This document shows, one piece after another, positions 30,596 through 41,921 of a DNA stretch of 64,000 nt. Under the pieces are notes generated by a model that was not told where the DNA came from, did not search any database, and saw only the letters and a list, made by a program, of their open reading frames with translations. The stretch lies in NCBI GenBank assembly GCA_030220185.1, contig JASPKZ010003420.1, positions 124,001 to 188,000 of the forward strand. Direction: 5' to 3'. This stretch comes from Diploptera punctata (taxonomy: Eukaryota; Arthropoda; Insecta; Blattodea; Blaberidae). The position numbers were made by a program, and so were the translations under genes. Numbering within the stretch: position 1 is the stretch's first letter; each line of letters begins with the position of its first letter.

Positions 30596-30928
30596 TTCTT
30601 TTTACACGCTTTATATTAGCTTGACATGTAACTGTCCATCTATCTATGTAACGGATTTTTCAACACGATTTTCACCCACTTAAAAACTTTGGATCTATTT
30701 GAAACTTTATATACTTATAAAGGACCAATGACAATACAATAATTTCGTACCTTGTTTCTAAAATCCTAGCCAGCATCACCAGGACATCAAATAAATTAAA
30801 ACCGGTATAATAGGTTACAAAGTTTCAAGTCGATCCAATGATTTTAAGTGGGTGAAAATCGCGCTCAAATATTCCGTTACATAGATATATAGATACAGGT
30901 CACGCTAATATAAAACCTGTAAAAATAC
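30596..30928. mobile_element. Element Y copy 2: foldback element with about 120-bp inverted arms
   Basis: The left arm starts TTTTTACACGCTTTATATTAG at 30600 and includes CTATGTAACGGA, CGATTTTCACCCACTTAAAA and TTTGAAACTTT. The right arm (about 30813-30925) is its inverted copy: AAAGTTTCAAGTCGATCC, TTAAGTGGGTGAAAATCGCG, TTCCGTTACATAGAT and ending CCTGTAAAAA. About 95 bp separates them. Non-coding; shares its left arm with the tandem array at 9951-10493. I could not define a TSD. Confidence 0.82.
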
Positions 30929-30929
30929 A

Positions 30930-31580
30930 GTCCACCTGGTTATAAGCCTGCTTAAAGATCCTAGATATTAAAGCGTAGGCCTATTTAAAAAATAAACGTT
31001 TTTTTTTACTTTCATTCATCGCATAAATTCACTACTTATGCCTGTACTAAAAGAATGTATCAGATACCAATCTGTACAGTTGTATATATGTGTAACAATG
31101 TTTCTGGCATTAACATTAATTGATTACAACGGTTTTGTGAATTGATGCAAACACAGATTAGTTCAAAATGATTTCGTTCGCGTCAGATTACCACAGATTA
31201 AACTAAAATAGCCTACAGACAAAATTTATGCCATCAGCATGAAAGCAGTTCCCAATTTGGTAAGTAGCATATCTACCATGCAATGCAATGGCTGTTCTTC
31301 TTTAAATTCAAGGGCTGCAGAGGTATCGCGATTACGTAAATTATTTACAGTGAAAACAAACAGGGGAGAGGTTATTTATTTTATTATGTACAAACGAATT
31401 ATTCTCCTGGGGGATACAGACATATAATATCTGTCAATAGTAAAACATCGGATAAAGAACCTCCTATAAACATCATGTTTTCAAATTAATATTGCAGTGT
31501 GAATTCATAGCACACATTTATTAAACACTGGAGCTATATTAATATACACAATTCGGAATACGAATATCATGTATGTACTT
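30930..31580. other. No recognisable feature
   Basis: Only a 62-codon ORF (31239-31427) without motifs. Confidence 0.35.
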
Positions 31581-31581
31581 A

Positions 31582-31707
31582 TATAGGGTTTCCAGTATAA
31601 AACCGGACACTCTGCGGCTGGCAGAGTGAAATGCGGACGAGGAGAGAGCGCAGCCTGACGGGTGAAACCCCGTGAGGCGTGTCCGGTTTTATATTGGAAG
31701 CCCTGTA
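31582..31707. mobile_element. MITE of 122 bp with TA TSD
   Basis: Element 31584-31705. The left end TAGGGTTTCCAGTATAAAAC and the right end, read inverted, CAGGGCTTCCAATATAAAAC match over about 26 bases through CCGGACAC. TA lies at 31582-31583 and 31706-31707. The centre is GC-richer (GGACGAGGAGAGAGCGCAGC). Non-coding; TA target and CAGGG-type ends point to a Tc1/mariner-related MITE (inference). Confidence 0.8.
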
Positions 31708-31734
31708 TTATAATTACTTTGGGGTGTTTTTTCG

Positions 31735-32575
31735 AATTATTAAAGAATTGGAGGAGAAAATGTTCAAGCATGGGAATTCCTATTTCAAACAACAAAACTC
31801 TATACAACTTACATTTTGCAAATGATCAATTGTTAATTGCACAAGATTATAAAAATTTAGAATATATGACAAAAAAATTAATACAAGAATATGGAAAATG
31901 GGGATTAAATTTGAACACGAAGAAAACAAAATATTTATCAAATAGTTAACCAGAATAAAATTTAATTTTGGAGACTGGAGAAGCAATAAAATCTTGTAGT
32001 GAGATCACATATTTAGGAATTAAAATAAATAAAAATGGAAGTTATGAAGAGGAAATAAGAAATAGAAATAATAAAGGAAAATTTGCAATTGCTTGCCTCA
32101 ATGGAATATTGTGGGATAAAAATAGAAGTAATAAAAATAAAATGAATATATATCATACAATTGTTAAAGGCATCAATACTTATGGAGCAAAACTTTCGTC
32201 ATTAACAACAAAAACAAATAAGTATCTTTTGGCAACGGAAATGCATTTTATACGAAGGGCAGCAAGAATTTCAAGAAGAGAAACAATTACGAACTCAGTT
32301 ATAAGGGAGAAAATGAAGATTGAAGACACTATTTTAGATTATATTAAAACTCAACAATTAAGATGGTATTGACATGTCTAGCGAATAGAAGAGGATCGGC
32401 TACCAAAATCTGTTTTGGAATGGAAACCTCAGGGAAGATGAGGCAGAGGAAGACCTAAAACCTCCTGGAGTCAGGGAATAGGATTATATATGAAGGAGAT
32501 TGGATGGAAGGACAAAATTGGCTATTGGGAATCGGGCGATGGAAAAAGGCATTAATCAACCGATGATCTATCTAT
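31735..32575 (+). pseudogene. RT-B fragment from catalytic region to tail
   Basis: Plus strand: KNWRRKCSSMGIPISNNKTL, NLHFANDQLLIAQDYKNLEY (motif C, FADD changed to FAND), YGKWGLNLNTKKTKYL, two stops, then 31968-32372 with EITYLGIKINKNGSYEEEIR, INTYGAKLSSLTTK, EMHFIRRAARISRRETITN and QLRWY. A stop follows, then EDRLPKSVLEWKPQGR and RGRPKTSW. The catalytic Asp change and several stops make it inactive. Confidence 0.87.
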
Positions 32576-32861
32576 ATTTTTTTCGATGAATATTGTAAAA
32601 ACAAATAAATTAGAAACTCAGTTATAAGTAGGGCTGAAAAAAAGTATCGGTATCAGGGTAGTAACTAATTTCTATACACATTGTTTAAAAAATGGTGTCT
32701 TTGTCGAGCGTCTCTACCGCCTGCTCGGAGCGGAGAGTGTGTATGTTCTACACATGCGACACTTTTAATTCGGTACTTTAGGCAGTACTTAAAAAAATAT
32801 TACATTTTCGCTTTCCTAAGAAGCAGACATTCCAAATCTTTTAAGACATGGCAGACATGTG

Positions 32862-33000
32862 GCTTACTAGTCGGCTGCTGGCCTCACATTCCCGTGGGGT
32901 CAATCAAAGAGATGGGTGATCGTTCAACTGGTGTAGGCATGTTATGTGGTCTGTACCTCCAGCTGTCATATTTGTTCCTTTTCAATCTGGAGCGAGACAG
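32862..33000 (-). mobile_element. SINE1 relic
   Basis: TCGGCTGCTGGCCTCACATTC, GTGGGGTCAATCAAAGAGATG and CCTCCAGCTGTCATA...CAATCTGGAGC match the 3' half of SINE1 on the minus strand with about 25% divergence by eye. The tRNA head is missing. Confidence 0.6.
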
Positions 33001-33152
33001 AGTCGGTCCTGATGGATTATAAGATTTTTCACGTCTAGAAATAGCATTTATCTTGTGAACTTCTGAAAATAATTAAACACGTTTAAATATGTGAGTTAAT
33101 GGAAAATATAAATTTCAACAATTGAGAAGTAATGAAACCTAGTATTGAATGA

Positions 33153-33400
33153 GTCCGTCGCCGTGGCGTGGTCGGCAGAGTCCCTACCTTCCACTCCGGC
33201 GACCCGGGTTCGATTCTCGGCGGGATAGCGGATTTTAAATCTCCACCTTGGGTCTGGGTGTGTGTCCTGTCCTTGTGTTTATATGTGAGAATAAAAATAA
33301 AAGTTAGCAAAAGAAAGTAAAACGAAAGAGTAAAACAAAATGTAAAACGAAACGGTAAAACGGAAAAGAAGGTAAAAACAAGAAGAGAAATACAGTAACT
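33153..33400 (+). mobile_element. SINE3 copy 1, tRNA-derived SINE
   Basis: Head GTCCGTCGCCGTGGCGTGGTC (A box TGGCGTGGTCGG) and B box GGTTCGATTCT near 33208-33218, followed by TTTTAAATCTCCACCTTGGG. The 3' part is a run of imperfect (GTAAAACGAAA)n-like repeats at 33300-33390. It matches copy 2 at 37966 through about 150 bp. The conserved body of copy 2 is missing here. Confidence 0.85.
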
Positions 33401-33404
33401 CTAA

Positions 33405-34010
33405 AAAAAATGCACTTATTTAGGAACAAAATTAGACCATTCAGGCGATGAAAATTAAAAATAGAATCGCACAAACAAAACAAGCAATAAATGCTTTAAA
33501 ATCTGTTTGGTGGAGCAAAACTATTACAAAAAATAGAAAATTACAAATATATCAAACAATAATTCAGAGCATTTCAACAAATGGTGCTGAAGGTCTGGCA
33601 AATTCCTACCAGGGAAATGAAAATATTTTTAAGTAAAGAAATGGATGTTTTAAGAAGATCAGCTGGAAAATCTAGAATGGATAGAATACCAAATAAAGAA
33701 ATAAGGGAAATTATGGGTGTACAAGAGGAGCCAGATATCATAGACATTATAGAAAAGAAAAGATTACAGTGGTATGGACATGTCAAAGGAATGCCAGAGA
33801 AAATATTGTCTAAAATTGTAATGGAATGGATCCCAATAGAAAGGAGGAAGATAGGAAGACCGAAGAAAAATTGGACAGAAGGAATACAAGCAGCTATGAA
33901 TATCAGAGGATTGGAGGAAGATTAATAGATGGGCAGAGAGGAATGATGTTTGGTTTCCGAAAGACGGCGGCAGCTGCCATGATACCGGATGATGATGATG
34001 ATGATGATGA
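33405..34010 (+). pseudogene. RT-B fragment with (GAT)n tail
   Basis: Frames 33448-33636 and 33581-33925: IKNRIAQTKQAINALKSVWW, LQIYQTIIQSISTNGAEG, EMDVLRRSAGKSRMDRIPNK, KRLQWYGHVKGMPEKILSKI and RRKIGRPKKNWTEG. One frameshift lies near 33600. The (GAT)n tail is at 33988-34009. Confidence 0.87.
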
Positions 34011-34420
34011 AATATGTGTTAATCATTTTTTGCATTTCCTCTTAACCTACTATTTTTCGACTTCCAGCAGATATTTGTTATGAACTATTGGAAATACAAA
34101 GTTGATTTTTTGTAAACAGATAAGTCTAGGTGTACTCGATGTCTTCGTAGAAAGTAAATCTTTATGTTCTCTTTTGTAACATAGGTCTATATATCGTACA
34201 AAAAATTATGTAAAATTATTTCAAAATAATTATAGATAATTTTAAACTAACTTTCACTCATAAAATTAGTAAAAAAAAGCTCATTGGCTATGTCAAATAT
34301 CACTGGAGAATGGCGTTTTTTTTTCAACAATGCTGTCATAGTATTTTTTTTTAGAAAATTGCACCTATACATAATAATTAATATTTCCATGGCGCGACAG
34401 GCCTAGAAGGCCCTTAGCCT
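34011..34420. other. No recognisable feature
   Basis: AT-rich. Confidence 0.35.
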
Positions 34421-34720
34421 ATCAGCCGGCTGCTGGCTTTACTTCCACATGTGTCAATCACAGAGGTAGATGATAATCAGCCAGTGTAGGGGTGACATGT
34501 GGTTAGCATGTCGGGTCCCCCAGCCGTTACAGCTGGTTTTCTCAACCTGGAGCCGCTACTTATTGTAGCTACCCAATTGCCTCACGATGCTGGGTGGGCA
34601 CCGGTCCCATACTGGCTGAAATTCCATGAGAAAGTTTCTTCCCCCATGGAGACTCGAACCAGCGCAAGTCCCGTAGCTCTGCGCCAAGGCTTCCTGCCTT
34701 AACCACTCCGCTATGGGGAC
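34421..34720 (-). mobile_element. SINE1 copy 3
   Basis: Inverted SINE1 running from ATCAGCCGGCTGCTGGC to the head at CTTAACCACTCCGCTATGGGG. It lacks the last part of the tail present in copies 1 and 2 and is moderately diverged. No TSD found. The 67-codon ORF in it is incidental. Confidence 0.85.
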
Positions 34721-34998
34721 GGTAAACCAATTTTATCAACTGGATGTTTATTGAGTAATATAAACAGACAAAGATGCAATTTTAATTCGCATCTTTGTAA
34801 GTTGAAATTTGTCTATTTTAATAATGGTAGAAGTTTCATAGATTAGCTCGGAAACAATTTCAGATACTGAAATTTGAAAAGAACTAAAATTTACGGATAT
34901 TATCCGTGACCCATAAAGAAAAGACGGTTTCTATTGTGTCAATTTACGGAATTCTGCAGTATGAATATCAGCTCTACTCAGTTCTGTGCGTATCAGTG

Positions 34999-35750
34999 AA
35001 ATTAACACTGGTCAACATGATTTTTGTCTCATCAGTACCAATAGTTGTACTTAATGCAGTTTTTTATCGTGTTTTCAAATATGTATTCGGAATTTCTCAA
35101 TAACCTACAGTTTTTTATCTTCTTCTTCTTCCTTCCAAGTATTAGGCCAAGGCCTGTTACGATCCTATAGAAAATATTCCCTCCTGCGTTTCATAGGACG
35201 GCCCAGAGATCTTCGTCCTCTTGGTATATAATTATAAACAGCTTTGGGGATCCGATTTGAACTCATTCGTTCAAGATGGTGTTTTTTTATTTCAATTTCA
35301 ATAAATAGATTTAAATAATAATTTTTTTAATAAACGTTTTTTCGTCCGTTTATTATCTTGGCGCAGTGAGCAATGAGCACGGGGAACACTTTCATCAGGA
35401 GATTTCAGCTATGTAAAAGAGATATCAAGGCAAATGGAATCCTAATATGCTGGCCGATTATTGTTGGACCATCAAGAGGGATGCTCCACAGGCCAAATAT
35501 AGCAGAAAATCGTGATTTCTTACTTTCTGGGTGAGTCCGAATGTTCAAATATTGTGTAGTTACGAATGTAGAAAATATTAAAGTGTTTGAAATTATAAAT
35601 GTCTGTCTCTCGGAAACCTTGTGTGATGGAGACAAACCGATATGATATTTGAATTCAGGAGAAAAAATACTATCAGAATCACATATTTTTCTTTCTGAGA
35701 CAAAAAGTTTCTTTTTTATTGCTCAGTGTTATCTAACTGATAGTTGGATC
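34999..35750 (+). repeat. Repeat Z copy 1, interrupted by an RT-C insertion
   Basis: Matches 39228-39780. Shared phrases include CAATAGTTGTACTTAATGCAG near 35040, AGAGATATCAAGGCAAATGG near 35418 and TAGTTACGAATGTAGAAAAT near 35560. A roughly 40-codon segment reads RYQGKWNPNMLADYCWTIKR, DAPQAKYSRKS, then a stop. It follows TTTCAG and looks like the last exon or C-terminus of something copied, but here AM*K has a stop. I think I have met this peptide in insect genomes; I cannot name it. Confidence 0.65.
35113..35290 (-). mobile_element. RT-C tail insertion into repeat Z
   Basis: CTTCTTCTTCTTCC ... CAAGATGGTG is the same 3' piece as at 14866 and 36420 (RRSLGRPMKRW region). Repeat Z copy 2 lacks it: CACAGTTTTTTTATTTCAATT at 39338-39358 is the uninterrupted site. 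GTTTTTTAT on the left and GTTTTTTTAT on the right look like the TSD. Confidence 0.75.
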
Positions 35751-36396
35751 CAATATGTCTTCCCATATCACTAATTCCGCATATGTCTGCTCTGCTTTAA
35801 ATCTTTATATTTACAATTAAAAACTGTAACCTAATATCTAAACATACACAATGTTAACATTTGTCCATAATGTTGTGGAAAACATACCCAAGTTCGTAAT
35901 CAAAAGATTAAACTGGTTTTATTTGAATTACAATAAAAAGAGTGCGCTATAAAACGTGTAGTTACTTGGGCTGCATTTATTGCAGCTATGTAAACTCTTT
36001 TTATTATTGTTTAAAGATGGTGGAATTATGGGATCGTAACAGCGTACCGCTACCAAACAATAGAACGCGATAAGAGAAGTTTATTTTTGTAATGTTGATA
36101 TTATCAACTCTGTCCTACATGACAGAAATCAGTCATCAAAATCTTTGTGAGTTAGATGAAGTGTAGACAATATCTTATTGTACAGCCACAAAGAGAACTT
36201 TATCGCGCGAAAAAGAAGAAGAAAATAAGATAAAGGTAATAAACTTTAAATCTTTTCATAAGCAGTATTATAAAGGGTGCTCAAAATCCAACGGAAAATG
36301 ATGATCTTGAAGAAGATTTCCGGGCTGGAGGCCGTGGTCGTGATGCTTGTAGTTCCTCGACGCTTCGCCAGAGACTGCGTCTGGCATCCTCAAGAG
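35751..36396. other. No recognisable feature
   Basis: AT-rich; no ORF or repeat recognised. Confidence 0.35.
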
Positions 36397-37013
36397 TTGT
36401 CTTCATCTTCTACTTCCTTCCAAGTATTAGGTCAAGGCCTGTTACGATCCTATAGAACATTTTCCCTCCAGCGTTTCATAGGACGGCCCAGTGATCTTCG
36501 TCCTCTTGGTATATAATTATAAACAGCTTTGGGGATCCGATTTGAACTCATTCTTTCAAGATGGTGTTTCCAATTTAGTTGGTACTGTTTAATATATTCC
36601 AGAATTGGCGTAGTCTCCAATCTTTTAAGATATCGGTGTTCCTTTTCCGATCCCATCTGGTGTAACCCGCTGTTCTGCGCATGAATCTCATTTCACAAGC
36701 CGTTGTTCTGCTTTCATGTTGTCTTTTTAGTCTCCATGCTTCACTACCATAGGTCAACACTGGCCTAGCCAAAGTGTTATATAAACGTAATCTGGTCTTT
36801 CTTTTTGTACAAGGGATGGTTTCATAACTTGATTAATAATTCCCAAACTTTTATTATAACTGGGATATTCGGGGATATCCTTTTAATCCCAGACAGAGAG
36901 ATAATATCCAAGATATTTAAATTGATTAGATCTCTCTAAAATTTTATTCTGTAGACAGATTTTACTTTGTATGGGGTCCTTCCCATGAAATGCCATAATT
37001 TTAGTTTTGTTGA
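36397..37013 (-). pseudogene. RT-C fragment
   Basis: Minus strand: NKTKIMAFHGKDPIQSKICL, RSNQFKYLG, ITLARPVLTYGSEAWRLKR, CEMRFMRRTAGYTRWDRKRN, QYQLNWKHHLERMSSNRIPK and RGRRSLGRPMKRWREN. Frameshifts fall near 36620 and 36800. Same subfamily as 14825-15262 and 29382-29570. It joins an RTE-A fragment at 37014. Confidence 0.87.
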
Positions 37014-37160
37014 GTCCATGTTTCGCATCCATATAATATAACTGGTAGAATAATAGTTTTATATATTTTCAGCTTAACGTTTTTTGAAAGGAGTTGGGAC
37101 ATAAAGAGTCGCTGTAATGCATAATAACACGCATTTCCAGAATTGAGCCTATGTATAATA
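37014..37160 (-). pseudogene. RTE-A internal fragment
   Basis: Minus strand: HRLNSGNACYYALQRLFMSQ, LLSKNVKLKIYKTIILPVIL, YGCETWT. No tail and no downstream half: it ends at the RT-C junction. Confidence 0.87.
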
Positions 37161-37965
37161 GCATAAATGACTATTATTTCTAAATAAGCATGCAAAGAAA
37201 TGTAACGTCGAGTGGATTAATGTTTCATTTCCTATTCCATTTCAAACTTTTTTAATGAGTGAAGTAAACTAAAAGTTAAATTGAGAAATCGGATGTAAAT
37301 AAATGCGTTGAGAAAGTTGAAAGCGCTCTAGAGATAAAGTGGGAAGTAAGGAATTAGGTAAACACAGCTCGAATGAAGTGGCGCTTAATCTGGACAAACA
37401 GTGCAATGAATAATAGGAAGCCAAGTGAAAAGCCAATTTGAATTAGAACAATTATACAGAACCATTCATCATAAACAGCAAGCGCGAGCTCATTGTTGTA
37501 GGGTTGGCGTGTTATCGGTAATGACACAGCCTGATAATCATAGCGCCCACTTTCATCCTGCAATCAATTAAAAGTTAGATAAAACATTGCCATCTCCCAT
37601 CCTCCATCGAGCCTAGATAACGATAAATAATGCTCACAATTGTAGACAAATCATAACATCCAAATAAAAAGCCCATGTTCACATTCATAATAAATAAAAA
37701 TCTAGACTCATGTAATTTTGTTTTTGTTTGAAAAAAAAAAAGGAGCAATTTGATGTTTAGATTTGCATGTTTTAAACTGATGTAGCAGAACAGTGTTTTC
37801 TCTTCAAACAACTAGTTAGGGCAAGTTTATCAATGCTTATCTAAAAAAATTCGTTCTCGTAAGGTAAGACGTTTTGTTGGAAATTAAGTTGAGGAGACGG
37901 ACCCTTCAGGTGAATATTCCATAATTTTATATTAATTTTGAAACCATTTTATTTCTTATACATTT
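37161..37965. other. No recognisable feature
   Basis: Three short minus-strand ORFs (65-78 codons) without motifs. Confidence 0.35.
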
Positions 37966-38450
37966 GTCCGTCGCCGTGGCGTAGTCGGTAGAACCCCTAC
38001 CTTCCACTCCGGCGACCCGGGTTCGATTCCTGGCGGGGTAGAGGATTTTAAATCTCCACCTTGGGTCTGGGTGTGTATATCCTGTCCTTGTGTCTACGCG
38101 AGGATAAAAGAAAGTTGACAAAACAGGTAAACAAAAAAGGAAAAAAGGTAAAACAAAAAGGAAAAACAATATAAACAAAGAAGATAAAAAAAATCGGCCG
38201 GGGTCGATGGAAAAATCCAATGAGCAAGTCCTCCGGGAGGGACTTTAAGCCGTGGGTCCCGAGTCTGAAGATTTTCAGACTCATAAAAGATCCTTAAGCC
38301 TGAATGAAAAGGCCTCTAAGCAAAATTTACCGAATTTTCCCGTCCTAGTACTACCTTGGTTTCCTAGATGTCAGTATAAGACGGAACGCTGTCTACGGAC
38401 CACTCAAATGTAGGGGGAGAGCGCCTAAATCTCTGTTAAGGGGAACATGG
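37966..38450 (+). mobile_element. SINE3 copy 2 with conserved body
   Basis: Head GTCCGTCGCCGTGGCGTAGTC, B box GGTTCGATTCC near 38021-38031, an AAAC-rich spacer (38100-38195), then a body: GAGGGACTTTAAGCCGTGGG, AGATTTTCAGACTCATAAAAG, CCTTAAGCCTGAA and GCAAAATTTACCGAATTTTCC. Diverged versions of this body occur at 38960-39090 and 49480-49730 behind other heads. Confidence 0.82.
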
Positions 38451-38478
38451 GCTTACAAAAAAAAAAGAATACAAGAAA

Positions 38479-38855
38479 ATGACAGTTCCTATTAATACTT
38501 ATTAATTCGAAACATGGACAAAGACAACACAACAGAACAATCTGCCAGAATTCCTCAGACCAATAGCAGAATATAAAAGAACAGACAAAAAACATAGTAT
38601 AGAAATAAGACGGGAATTAAAAGTAGAGGAATTAAACACAACAATAGAGAAATACAGAACAAACTTGAAAGAACACTTAGCAAGGATGACTGAGAATATA
38701 ATACCAAAAGCAGCATACAATTATTTACCAAGAGAAAGAAAAAGTTTGGGAAGGCCAAAGAAAAGATGGAAATAGCAGCAATTTGGAACCGTTAAAGGCT
38801 AGTAAATAAGCCTAAACCGTGAAGAAGAAGAAGAAGAAGAAGAAGAAGAAGATGA
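38479..38855 (+). pseudogene. RT-C tail fragment with (GAA)n
   Basis: Plus strand: ETWTKTTQQNNLPEFLRPIA, EYKRTDKKHSIEIRRELKVE, TIEKYRTNLKEHLARMTENI and RERKSLGRPKKRWK, then a stop and (GAA)n at 38818-38852. The minus-strand ORFs here are shadows. Confidence 0.8.
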
Positions 38856-38959
38856 AGGAGAAGAAGATAGGTGTTCGGTTCGGTCCTAGTGAGTAATGAC
38901 TATATTGCTCGCATCAAGTTCCAAGGTTTGCTAACTAAAACGCTATCTGATATGATTGA

Positions 38960-39090
38960 TTTTTCAGGGCGTAAATTCGCAAGAATTATTTCCTTCGGAA
39001 GGGAACTCGAACAGTAGATCCCGTGTCATAGATTTATGACACGTAAAAGAACCTCAAGCTTGAAAAAGATGAATCCTAGAAAAATTGGTC
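38960..39090 (+). repeat. Diverged SINE3-type body
   Basis: CTTCGGAAGGGAACTCGAACA, GATCCCGTGTCATAGATTTA, TGACACGTAAAAGAACCTCA and AGCTTGAA align with the SINE3 body (38236-38305) with compensating changes on both sides of a small hairpin. No tRNA head is visible. Confidence 0.5.
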
Positions 39091-39227
39091 GGCCTTTTCA
39101 TGCTCATATTTGAATTTCCATGGTAATGACTTTGTTGTTAAAGAGGTCCTTAAATGAATATAAATACACAAGAGGTTGGTTTAATTACAGGAGGAAAAAC
39201 TGCTTTTTCCATCGAGTTTAGTATCCA

Positions 39228-39780
39228 TTGATTACACTGGCCAACATGAGTTTTGTCCCATGAGTACAAATAGTTGTACTTAATGCAGTCTTTTATCGTA
39301 TTTTCAAATATGTATTCGGAATTTCTCCATCACCCACAGTTTTTTTATTTCAATTTAAATTAATGGATTTGAATAATTTTATTTTGATAAACGTTTCTCC
39401 ATCCATTTGTCCATTGTAAAATAAAAAAAATGAGCTAACTCAAATTATTTCAGCTATGGAAAAGAGATATCAAGGCAAATGGAATCCTAATATGCTGGCC
39501 GATGACTGTTTGACCATCAAGAGGGATGCTCCACAGGTGAAATATAGCAGAAAATCGTCATTTCTTACTTTCTAGGTGAGTCCGAATATTCGAATAACGT
39601 GTAGTTACGAATGTAGAAAATATTAAAGTGTTTCAAATTATAAATGCCCGTATCTCGGAAACCTTGCGTGATGGAGAAAACCCGATATCATATTTGAATT
39701 CAGGAGAAAACATACTATCAGAATCACAAATTTTCTTTCTGAGACAAAAAAAAGTTTCTTTTTTGTTGCTCAGTGTTATG
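39228..39780 (+). repeat. Repeat Z copy 2
   Basis: Uninterrupted counterpart of 34999-35750. The peptide segment reads AMEKRYQGKWNPNMLADDCL, TIKRDAPQVKYSRKSSFLTF and a stop, preceded by ATTTCAG. It ends at a MITE insertion or breakpoint near 39780. Confidence 0.65.
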
Positions 39781-39794
39781 TTTGTATTGTCTGT

Positions 39795-40086
39795 CCAACG
39801 GATCTGTGCCCCGTAAATTATGCAAAGTAAAGCCTATTTCCTCTTCTGCCTCGGCAAATCATTTCCCTCCCTGCATTCCTATCTCTCTCTTGTACTTGCA
39901 CTCCAGTGTTGTCAACTCAACTCCAATCTTGCATTATTCAATATTCAACTGGGGGAAGTTTGGCAACATGCCTACTCGATAAGTTACTGTGGCTGCTGTT
40001 TGACTTAGTGCGAGGGGAGTGGTGTGAGTATAGATGTGTACTTTTCTAAGAACGATGTCAGCGCTGTAGGGGCACAGATCCGTTGG
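39795..40086. mobile_element. MITE-like element, 292 bp, 18-bp perfect TIRs
   Basis: CCAACGGATCTGTGCCCC at 39795-39812 is exactly inverted at 40069-40086. The interior is non-coding (two overlapping short ORFs only). The flanks suggest a 3-bp GTC repeat if the ends are taken one base in, but this is not decisive. Confidence 0.7.
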
Positions 40087-40570
40087 TCCGAGTATATTAT
40101 ACGCATTGTGTGTTCATTCAGATTTCGTATTTAAGTATCAACTGAAAGTATCAGTGTGACAAAAAAAAAAAAACTAATCTCTCTAGGCCTATTACGATTG
40201 TAAAATTGTTTTGCTTTTGGGATTTTAGTTAGTAACTACATAATACGACACCCAAACACTGTTGTTTACCTGTAGAACAGGCGAAATTATTTGTTGTTAA
40301 TTCTCTTAAATAATGGCAGTAACACTCCATAATGCTTACATACCGCCAAACAAATCCGGCTTTCGGCGTATATCTGACGGCAAATAGCCTATACCTAATG
40401 ATAAACTAATTAGTTATGTAGGTAAGGACACAAATATCCGTGCTTTGGTTTTAATAATATTTATATTATTTTTTCCAGGTAATTGCGGATAGATTTTCGT
40501 ATTTGTATTTATTTAATTTGTCTTTGTTGAAGTGGAATCTGTCTCACGTCTTAATAGCTTTAACTTCATC
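40087..40570. other. No recognisable feature
   Basis: AT-rich. Confidence 0.35.
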
Positions 40571-40897
40571 AGATAAAGTACAGTATTATTATCTTCTTCC
40601 TCTCATGAGATAGACCTAGGGGTCTGTTACGGTCTCAATCCAAAGTTTGAAGGGTCTGCCTAAAGATCTCTTGCCTGGTGGCTGGTAATTTAAGATTTGA
40701 CGTGGTATTTTTGTTCGGTTCATTCTTCTTACGTGAGATTTCCAGTTGTTCCTATATTTTTTTACATGTTCCATGATTGATTCTGTTTGAGATTCTTTGA
40801 GAATCTCAGAATTCCTTTTATGATCTGTTCTTGAGTAACCTGCAGTACGTCTCATAAATTTCATTTCTGCCGCAGTTAGTCTTTGTTTATCTATACT
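40571..40897 (-). pseudogene. RT-C tail fragment
   Basis: Minus strand 40864-40616: MKFMRRTAGYSRTDHKRNSE, SIMEHVKKYRNNWKSHVRRM, NRTKIPRQILNYQPPGKRSL and GRPFKLWIETV. The tail is GAAGAAGATAATAAT at the left edge. Truncated head-to-head against an RTE-A copy. Confidence 0.85.
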
Positions 40898-41421
40898 GCG
40901 TTACAGAGACTCTTGACTTCCCAACTCCTTTCAAAAAACGTTAAACTGAAAATATATAAAACTATTATTCTACCAGTTACATTATATGGGTGTGAAAAAT
41001 GGACTCTTACTTTAAGGGAGGAAAGGAGATTACGAGTATTTGAGAATAAAGTTGTTAAGAACATTTTTGGACCAAAAAGAGATGAACAGACAGGTGAATG
41101 GAGAAGACTGCATAACAATGAACTACATGGTCTTTATAGGAAGCCAGATATAATGAGAACAGTTAAGTCTCGTAGGCTGCGATGGGCAGGACATGTGGCA
41201 CGAATGGGGACTGAAAGACGTACATGGAAGCTTCTTGTAAGAAAACCAGAGGGAAAACGCCCAGTAGGTAGACCAAGAATGAGGTAGGATAATAAAATTA
41301 ACTATGAATTGAGGGAAGTAGATTATACAGGAGATGACTGGAAAACACTGGCTCACGTTTGGGATATATAGAGTGCTTACGTCCGCGCGGCCTTGAACCT
41401 ACGGGTTGGATAATGCAAGTG

Positions 41422-41458
<37 letters not shown>
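40898..41458 (+). pseudogene. RTE-A 5'-truncated copy, (GTTA)n tail
   Basis: 134-codon frame from 40883: LQRLLTSQLLSKNVKLKIYK, TIILPVTLYGCEKWTLTLRE, FGPKRDEQTGEWRRLHNNEL, RRLRWAGHVARMGTERRTWK and PEGKRPVGRPRMR then a stop (TAG for TGG). The tail has drifted from GTAA to a pure (GTTA)n of about 9 units at 41423-41459. Confidence 0.9.
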
Positions 41459-41459
<1 letters not shown>

Positions 41460-41460
<1 letters not shown>

Positions 41461-41921
41461 GTATCGTCTTTAGAGTTGTGTAGTGAGTTCACCCATATTA
41501 TTTTTATTCATACTTTGTCTTGAATGGGAATTTCAGTATTCTCCATCGAGATTAAGCGGGTAATAAAAGAAAAGTGGAAGAGAGAAGACGTAGTTAAATT
41601 TTCTTTTAATTCAGAATAAACTTTATGATTATGGCGATCAGGATCTTGTGGTTAAGATAGAACAATCAAAAGATCCAGATATTAGAATAGGAGAAGATAT
41701 TTGAGGTTTTTGTGTTGTAATACGTATGATCATTGATACAGTTATGTTATCAAGAATGGAGCTGGAAGGAAGATTATGTTAAATCTTCGGTCTAATAGTA
41801 GTCCACAGATTTTTTCTTTGCCATTGAACACAGTAATTTAGTTTTGTTCATTAATTTACTTATTTCTATCATAGTATTAGCTTTGTCGTCTCAATACTAA
41901 TGTAGTGAAAAATGTTTTATG
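41460..41921. other. No recognisable feature
   Basis: AT-rich. Confidence 0.35.

Noticed and set aside
37927..38284. Phe/Leu-rich minus-strand ORFs resembling membrane proteins
   Set aside because: Antisense of the AAAC-rich tail of SINE3.
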